A stretch of DNA of 64,000 bases from Allomuricauda sp. M10 (GTDB lineage: Bacteria; Bacteroidota; Bacteroidia; Flavobacteriales; Flavobacteriaceae), in assembly GCF_020782875.1 (NCBI RefSeq), contig NZ_JAJGBN010000001.1, positions 930,001 through 994,000 on the forward strand, given 5' to 3'. The notes beneath the pieces were generated by a model. That model was given only the letters and a program-made list of their open reading frames with translations. It searched no databases and had not been told where the DNA came from. Each line of letters begins with the position of its first letter. The stretch's first letter is position 1. Positions 58,969-64,000 of this stretch are shown piece after piece. The position numbers and the translations under genes are program-made.

Positions 58969-60822
58969 ATGAACGATAGGCTAATCATAAACGGCGAAGA
59001 CCTCGACCTGTACAGCAACACTAATATTAACCTCAATTTGCAGGTGGGCACAGTTGCGGACATAAGTACAAGGAACTCCACTTTTTCCAACACAGTGGAC
59101 CTGCCAAGAACGGCCAAGAATGAAAGGCTGATGGGCATGGTGGGAACGTTGGGGAACACCTCAAGGGTGCCATATGAAAGGATAGGCTGCAACTATCTCA
59201 AGGGCAACATTTCGCTAATCAATGAGGGGTATGTCCATTTGAGCCAAACACAACCCGACAGATATAAACTGAACCTGTTCGACGGGCTTATAAATTTTTC
59301 CGAGGCAATGGGTGAAAAGAGCATCAGCGATTTGGACTTGGTTGACCTAAACCACAACCTTACCGAATCTGTTTATGAAGGTTCTTTTGCCAATACGGAG
59401 GGCTATATCTATGCCCTTGGTGATTTTGGGCACAGACCAGCAAATACAACCCCATACAACATAGAGTATCAAGCCCCATCCCTTTTTGTTTCCACCGTGA
59501 TGGACCGTATTTTGACCCAAAACGGTTTTACCTATGAAGGGCTTCCAAGTTTCACGGATGAGGTTATTGCACCAACAAACGGCTATCCAATTGAGGAAGG
59601 CAGTATTTCCACTGACCCAATAGGTGAGGTAAGTGAGGTTATCGCATGGGATGAGATCGATCCTGTGGAAACCTACCATACATATGACCACTTTTGGACA
59701 GAGGATGTTGATATTGACCCTGATTTGAGCCTAGCGGACAGTAACAAGGCCATTCGGTCAAATTTGACGGGAAGGCTAAAGCTTGATATAGAGGTCGATC
59801 ACGGTTTTCAATCAGCATCCCCAGGAAGCATAAAAATTTCATTCCGAAAAAATGCTAGCTATATAACCATAATCAATGTACCTGTAGGAAGTGGGGGAAC
59901 CATAAACAAAACCGTTTTTGTAGAGGTTGTCAATGGGGATGACATAACGGCCACCGTTACGGCAATCAGCGTAAACGATACTATAGATTATGAGCTTCAG
60001 TTAAACTATACCCTTACTGTAACCATATCGGAGCAGACAGGTGGGCAATACCAAGATTTTGCCCTTATGTACCAAGACTACAAACAAAAGGATCTGGTAA
60101 AGGATGTAATGCAACGGTATTGCCTGATTCCTTATTTGAAGGGCAACCATATCAGGTTTATTCAAATGGAGGATCTTCTTTCCGATATGTCAAATGCCAT
60201 GGACTGGACCCAAAAACTGGTTGAGGTGAAGAGTGAAAGTTACAGCCCTCCCAACTATGCCCAGAACAATCTATTTGAATACAAATACAACAGGGATTTA
60301 ACTGAACAACTCTATAATGGTAGCCTTCAGGTGGATAATGAAACCCTCGACCTTGAAAAAACCATTGTAACCAGTGTAAACACGATTTCCAAATCAGAGG
60401 TAAAAAAAATCCTCACCCCATTATATCAAATGGTTCTGTGGGAGGAGGACAGCGAAAGTAATGTGGTGGAGAAAGCTCACACCAACACCTTCTACAAGAT
60501 AAAAAAGGTAAATGGTAGCATTACCTACAGGCTCTTTGATTCAGGTAGTAACGAAAACTTTAACGGTGATGTACCATACCTATCCTACGAAAATGTCTCC
60601 TACCAGTACTATCTGGACAACTATTATACCCGCTTTAACTGGCTTCTCGACAGTTACAAGGAAATTGAGGTGGAGCTGAGCCTTAGCCCCATTGACCTAA
60701 CCACGGTTGACTTCTTCAAACTTGTTTTCCTAAAACAAACAGGGCGGTATTACCTCTTGGACAGCATACGAACGAGTACGACCACCACCGCAAAACTCAT
60801 TGAAATAACCCGCTTTAACTGA
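58969..60822 (+). CDS. Large minor tail protein
   Basis: 617 residues. NSTFSNTVDLPRTAKNERLMGMVGTLGN near the N-terminus, then beta-rich domains. The C-terminus ends LKLVFLKQTGRYYLLDS-like strands and IEITRFN. Genes of this shape belong to a conserved pair just upstream of the tape measure in Bacteroidota prophages. Probably a baseplate or tail-hub protein. Confidence 0.6.
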   Translation: MNDRLIINGEDLDLYSNTNINLNLQVGTVADISTRNSTFSNTVDLPRTAKNERLMGMVGTLGNTSRVPYERIGCNYLKGNISLINEGYVHLSQTQPDRYKLNLFDGLINFSEAMGEKSISDLDLVDLNHNLTESVYEGSFANTEGYIYALGDFGHRPANTTPYNIEYQAPSLFVSTVMDRILTQNGFTYEGLPSFTDEVIAPTNGYPIEEGSISTDPIGEVSEVIAWDEIDPVETYHTYDHFWTEDVDIDPDLSLADSNKAIRSNLTGRLKLDIEVDHGFQSASPGSIKISFRKNASYITIINVPVGSGGTINKTVFVEVVNGDDITATVTAISVNDTIDYELQLNYTLTVTISEQTGGQYQDFALMYQDYKQKDLVKDVMQRYCLIPYLKGNHIRFIQMEDLLSDMSNAMDWTQKLVEVKSESYSPPNYAQNNLFEYKYNRDLTEQLYNGSLQVDNETLDLEKTIVTSVNTISKSEVKKILTPLYQMVLWEEDSESNVVEKAHTNTFYKIKKVNGSITYRLFDSGSNENFNGDVPYLSYENVSYQYYLDNYYTRFNWLLDSYKEIEVELSLSPIDLTTVDFFKLVFLKQTGRYYLLDSIRTSTTTTAKLIEITRFN

Positions 60823-60824
60823 TT

Positions 60825-63161
60825 ATGGCAGAGAAGATTAAAATAGCCGAACTTCAAATAGACACCAAAGCCCTCTTAACTGAATTATCAGGCACAAAGA
60901 AGGCCATTGATGATCTTGTGGTTTCCCAAAAGGAAAGCCAAAAGCAGGGGGATACAAGTAGTAAAACCTATGTTGAGAACGAGGCCAAGCTGAAAACCCT
61001 TAGAAAGGAATACCAGAACCAGATTAAGGCGGTCCAAGCTGTGAGCGGGGCAAATGAAAAGCTCAACCAAGAACTGGCAAGGGAGATAAAGAGCAATGAC
61101 GAGGCCAAGGAATCCAACGCCGAGCTTAGAAAAATCCGAAATCAGGTAAACGAATCCACCGAAGAGGGGGCAAAGGCCATTGCCGAGATCAACAAAAAGA
61201 TTGATGAAAACACCAAATTCATCAACAAGAACAGTGATAGCCAAGAAAAGCAAAAACAGAACGTTGGGGGATATACCAAGGCCATCAATGCCGCCAAGAT
61301 AGGCACACAGGCATTCGGGGCAGCTCTAAAGGCTTTGGGTGTCGGTCTTATTGTTGCAGCAGTGGCAAAACTTTCCGAAGCCTTCACAAGGAACCAAAAG
61401 GTGATGGACTTTGTAAATACCACTTTCAACACCGTGGCCATAATCTTTGACAAGGTTGTGGGCAGTATTGTTGATGGGGTAGAGGCTGCCTATGATGCAA
61501 CAGGCGGTTTTGATGCCCTTTTCAGGGTAATGCAGAACCTTCTCACATTGGCACTCACACCCATTCAGGTTACATTCTACGGGCTTAAATTGGGAATCCA
61601 AGAAACACAGCTTGCCTGGGAAAAATCGTTTTTAGGCGGGAAGGATGCAAACCGTATAAAGGAGCTTGAGACTGGAATCAAGTCAACCACTGACAAACTT
61701 AAGGAGTTGGGGGCCGAGGCCGTCATTGCCAGCCAAAATATCGTTGTTGATTTTAATGAGGCCGTTGATGAAATTGCCACCATAGGCAACAAAGTTGCAG
61801 AAAGTACGGCAGAAGCCATTAGGTCCATCGACCTTAAAGAAGTAGTTCAACAGGCCAAAGGCTTGACCGATGCAAGAAACAACACCGAGGCCCTAATAAT
61901 AGCACAAGAAAGGTTGATGCTCCAATACCAGATGCAGGCCGAGCAGTTGAGGCAACTTAGGGATGATGAGAGCAAGAGTTTAGAAGAAAGAAAGACGGCC
62001 AACGAAGAGCTTGGCCAGTTGCTTTTAAAACAAGCTGACGCAGAAAGGGCCATTATAAATTTAAAGATCCGTGCGGCCCAGAACGAGCTTAGCCTTAACC
62101 GAGGGAACATAGAACTACAGAACGAGGTGCTACGGCTTCGTAATGAACTGCTGGAGGTCGAGGAACGCATCACAGGGCAGCAGTCCGAACAGTTGGCGAA
62201 CCAGAACAGTCTTAGAAATGAGGAGCTGGCCGCAATACAGGAATTCGAGAAGAAAAAGAAGGAACTCAGGGACCAGATAGACCTTGCAAATATCGAGGAT
62301 GAAAGATTAAAAGCGGAGGCCAAACTTCAAAGGGATTTTGAGGCACAACAGTTGGAACTGGAAAACCTCCAGCTAAATGAACAACAGAAAGGGGAATTGT
62401 TGGCACTCTTGGAAGAATCAAAACAGCAACAACTTGCCGAGATACAAGATGCATACAGGCAGGAGAACCTAAAGAAGGATATCCAAGCGGAAAAATCCAA
62501 GGTGGCTGCACGGGAGGAAACACTTGAAGCAATAATTGGACTAGCTGGGCAGGAGTCCGCAATAGGTAAGGCTGCACTCATTGCCAAACAGGTATTGGCC
62601 CTAAAGGAGCATGCCCTTAACTTAGGTCTGTTCACCTCAAAAGCTGCCATAGCTACTGCCGAAGCCACAACCGATATTGCAAAGGGTACGGCTAAATCGG
62701 CCTCAGCAGCCCCGTTCCCCGCAAACTTGCCTTTGATAGCTGGGTTTGTTGCTTCAGTCGCTGGTATCATAGCGACCATAAAAGGGGCGGTTTCAAAAGG
62801 TAAATCCGTAGCACCCCCGAAAGCCGAAAGAGGTATGTTGTTGCGTGGCCCGCGTCATTCAGGTGGTGGTATCCTTATCGAGGCAGAAGGAGGGGAGGCT
62901 ATAATGAACAGAAAGGCCACGAGCCGCTATCTTCCCTTGTTATCGGCATTGAACACTTCCACTGGAGGAGTTCCTTTCATGGAACAGGGCGGTATTGCTG
63001 GCAGTACATCCTATAATGGCGGTAATATTATAGACTATGAGAGGTTGGGTTATGAAGTGGCAAAAGCCAATATGAGCCTGCCCAATCCCGTGGTATCGGT
63101 TGAGGAAATCAACAGTACAAATTCTAGGGTATCGGCAGTAGAATCAATCGCCAGTTTTTAA
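60825..63161 (+). CDS. Tape measure protein, second element
   Basis: 778 residues. Long coiled coil from ~1-150 and 330-580 (Glu/Gln/Lys/Leu-rich), two hydrophobic segments (~165-190 ALKALGVGLIVAAVAKL; ~635-660 LIAGFVASVAGIIATI) and a Gly-rich C-terminus. It sets tail length. Last gene of the block; its stop is one base from the stop of the convergent membrane gene. Confidence 0.85.
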   Translation: MAEKIKIAELQIDTKALLTELSGTKKAIDDLVVSQKESQKQGDTSSKTYVENEAKLKTLRKEYQNQIKAVQAVSGANEKLNQELAREIKSNDEAKESNAELRKIRNQVNESTEEGAKAIAEINKKIDENTKFINKNSDSQEKQKQNVGGYTKAINAAKIGTQAFGAALKALGVGLIVAAVAKLSEAFTRNQKVMDFVNTTFNTVAIIFDKVVGSIVDGVEAAYDATGGFDALFRVMQNLLTLALTPIQVTFYGLKLGIQETQLAWEKSFLGGKDANRIKELETGIKSTTDKLKELGAEAVIASQNIVVDFNEAVDEIATIGNKVAESTAEAIRSIDLKEVVQQAKGLTDARNNTEALIIAQERLMLQYQMQAEQLRQLRDDESKSLEERKTANEELGQLLLKQADAERAIINLKIRAAQNELSLNRGNIELQNEVLRLRNELLEVEERITGQQSEQLANQNSLRNEELAAIQEFEKKKKELRDQIDLANIEDERLKAEAKLQRDFEAQQLELENLQLNEQQKGELLALLEESKQQQLAEIQDAYRQENLKKDIQAEKSKVAAREETLEAIIGLAGQESAIGKAALIAKQVLALKEHALNLGLFTSKAAIATAEATTDIAKGTAKSASAAPFPANLPLIAGFVASVAGIIATIKGAVSKGKSVAPPKAERGMLLRGPRHSGGGILIEAEGGEAIMNRKATSRYLPLLSALNTSTGGVPFMEQGGIAGSTSYNGGNIIDYERLGYEVAKANMSLPNPVVSVEEINSTNSRVSAVESIASF

Positions 63162-63162
63162 A

Positions 63163-63696
63163 TTACTTCCACCATTCATAATAAATACGATTTCTTAGGT
63201 AAGCCCACAAAATCAAAACCGTGAGAATGGAAAGGAAAATTCTTGCATTTGGGAGTGGGCAAAAAGAATCGGGGATGACGAAATAAACAACAATGCCAAC
63301 AATAAAGATTGCTCCAACTAGAATATGTCGCCAAGTTTTACACTTAACAAGGCAATCATTTCCCCAAGGTCCACACCAGTGGCCAAATGAAGCCGAAAGA
63401 AATAAAATCGAAGTGTACCACCCCATATGGTCCGAATTCGATTCAACAGCTATCGAATATGCAATTATGGCCGCAGCATGAAAATAATCGAATGGATGCC
63501 CCCTTCCTTCATCATACTTTTTGTAGGTATAGGTGACATATACCCCCAATGCAATCAAGGCAGCAAACCTAAAAATTGCAGATTGTGGATTTTCAACGTT
63601 TTTGACCAAAACAGAAAAAACACTCCAAATAATATTTCCCGCCAGTGCTGGCCAAACTAAATCTTGATAGATTTCCTTGTAACTTTTCGCAGCCAT
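63163..63696 (-). CDS. Multi-pass membrane protein, unknown
   Basis: 177 residues from the Met at 63696 (MAAKSYKEIYQDLVWPALAG); the frame is open to 63729, which gives an alternative start. About five transmembrane segments. Convergent to the tape measure with one base between stop codons. Family unknown. Codon use is AT-rich and host-like. Confidence 0.55.
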   Translation of the reverse strand: MAAKSYKEIYQDLVWPALAGNIIWSVFSVLVKNVENPQSAIFRFAALIALGVYVTYTYKKYDEGRGHPFDYFHAAAIIAYSIAVESNSDHMGWYTSILFLSASFGHWCGPWGNDCLVKCKTWRHILVGAIFIVGIVVYFVIPDSFCPLPNARIFLSILTVLILWAYLRNRIYYEWWK

Positions 63697-63739
63697 TTTA
63701 TAAAGATGTTGGTTAACTGGGGGAGTCAATTAAATATAG

Positions 63740-64000
63740 TCAATTTACCAATTCCATCCTCTCAAAATCAATCACCCACCCATCTTTGAAGAAGTCGGTA
63801 CCGATAATGCCTACTACACCATTTAGTTTTCTAACGTTGGACAGGTCAATGGAATACTCGAAAAGTCCAGTTAGATCCTCCCCTGATACTTCAATTACAA
63901 TATCCTTTAATTTGTGGGGTACCTGCTGCCCCCCAATACCGCCTATGGTCTGATATTTGGGATCATCCTTGACCTCATAAGTGGTAAAGTTCCAGTTCTT
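63740..64000 (-). CDS. C-terminus of a retropepsin-like protein, partial
   Basis: Open frame from the right edge to the stop at 63740, 86 residues visible. The end LSNVRKLNGVVGIIGTDFFKDGWVIDFERMEL matches the second half of clan AA aspartic proteases as found in Bacteroidota (ILG.DFL....IDF). The catalytic DTG would lie outside the window. Probably a host gene. Confidence 0.6.
   Translation of the reverse strand, partial: KNWNFTTYEVKDDPKYQTIGGIGGQQVPHKLKDIVIEVSGEDLTGLFEYSIDLSNVRKLNGVVGIIGTDFFKDGWVIDFERMELVN

Larger units (their letters stand above)
45207..63161 (+). mobile_element. Second phage-like block, siphophage type, compact
   Basis: 18 kb of co-oriented genes. It holds an HTH protein, nuclease, sigma-like protein, protease, capsid, tail tube, portal, connector, holin, two adhesin-type genes, terminase, tail proteins and tape measure. 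Genes overlap or are separated by a few bases. There is no visible integrase, transposase, CI repressor, replication gene or endolysin, and no direct repeat at its borders. It is either a prophage remnant, a satellite or a domesticated particle. The limits are those of the gene run; true attachment sites were not found. Confidence 0.6.

Noticed and set aside
44483..63740. Attachment-site direct repeats bounding the second element
   Set aside because: Comparing the sequence before 45207 with that after 63161 by eye gave no repeat longer than expected by chance.

Overview
The window looks like a chromosomal segment from a marine-type member of the Bacteroidota, probably Flavobacteriia. The grounds are the TTTG / TAnnTTTG promoter style, Sec signal peptides ending in ..GQ or ..AQ, BACON and Calx-beta domains, and the frequent AAA/AAT lysine and asparagine codons of the flanks. 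These assignments come from reading the sequence and from general knowledge of the families; no database search was possible.

Layout. (1) 1-3.5 kb: an AT-rich accessory patch with an AbiH-family abortive-infection gene followed by two small unknown genes (one membrane plus coiled coil). Three unknown genes lie on the opposite strand. (2) 3.5-5.05 kb and 43.3-44.1 kb: the two halves of one SOS mutagenesis operon on the minus strand, reading SRAP peptidase (yedK) - umuC - umuD. It is cut inside codon 15 of umuC. (3) 5,056-43,291: the cause of the cut, a complete-looking 38.2 kb Mu-like transposable myophage. It has a 5 bp target duplication (CACAT at 5051-5055 and 43292-43296) and a 17 bp subterminal inverted repeat. 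From the left it holds a noncoding end with a G-quadruplex-type tract, a LexA-like repressor facing left, a small HTH protein, the DDE transposase, a MuB-like ATPase, a second P-loop ATPase, about 25 small early genes and a tRNA-Leu-like RNA without a normal anticodon arm. A strong terminator at 17.4 kb ends this early block. The head-packaging genes (terS, terL, portal, gpF, gpG homologues) follow on the minus strand. Then come rightward genes for protease/scaffold, capsid, endolysin, sheath, tube, a tail chaperone with a lambda-type -1 frameshift, tape measure, baseplate, four fibre-like proteins with signal peptides, and a collar-domain fibre. (4) 44.5-45.2 kb: a noncoding stretch with short purine-rich repeats and a large interrupted hairpin. 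(5) 45.2-63.2 kb: a second, unrelated siphophage-like block. It has an HTH protein, a PD-(D/E)XK nuclease, a sigma-like protein, ClpP-type protease, capsid, portal, holin, S74 fibre, BACON protein, terminase, tail genes and tape measure, but no integrase, repressor, replication genes or endolysin that I can see. (6) 63.2-64 kb: a membrane protein and the C-terminus of a retropepsin-like protein, probably host.

How it fits together. The Mu-like prophage carries a repressor with the Ala-Gly bond and Ser/Lys dyad of SOS-cleaved repressors, and it sits in the SOS polymerase gene. Its own repressor gene reads toward the stranded 3' part of umuC and the intact umuD. The best-supported new observation is this split operon, reconstructed base by base. 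The tRNA-like RNA, the signal-peptide-bearing fibre genes, the flipped head module and the compact second phage block are the most promising candidates for undescribed biology.
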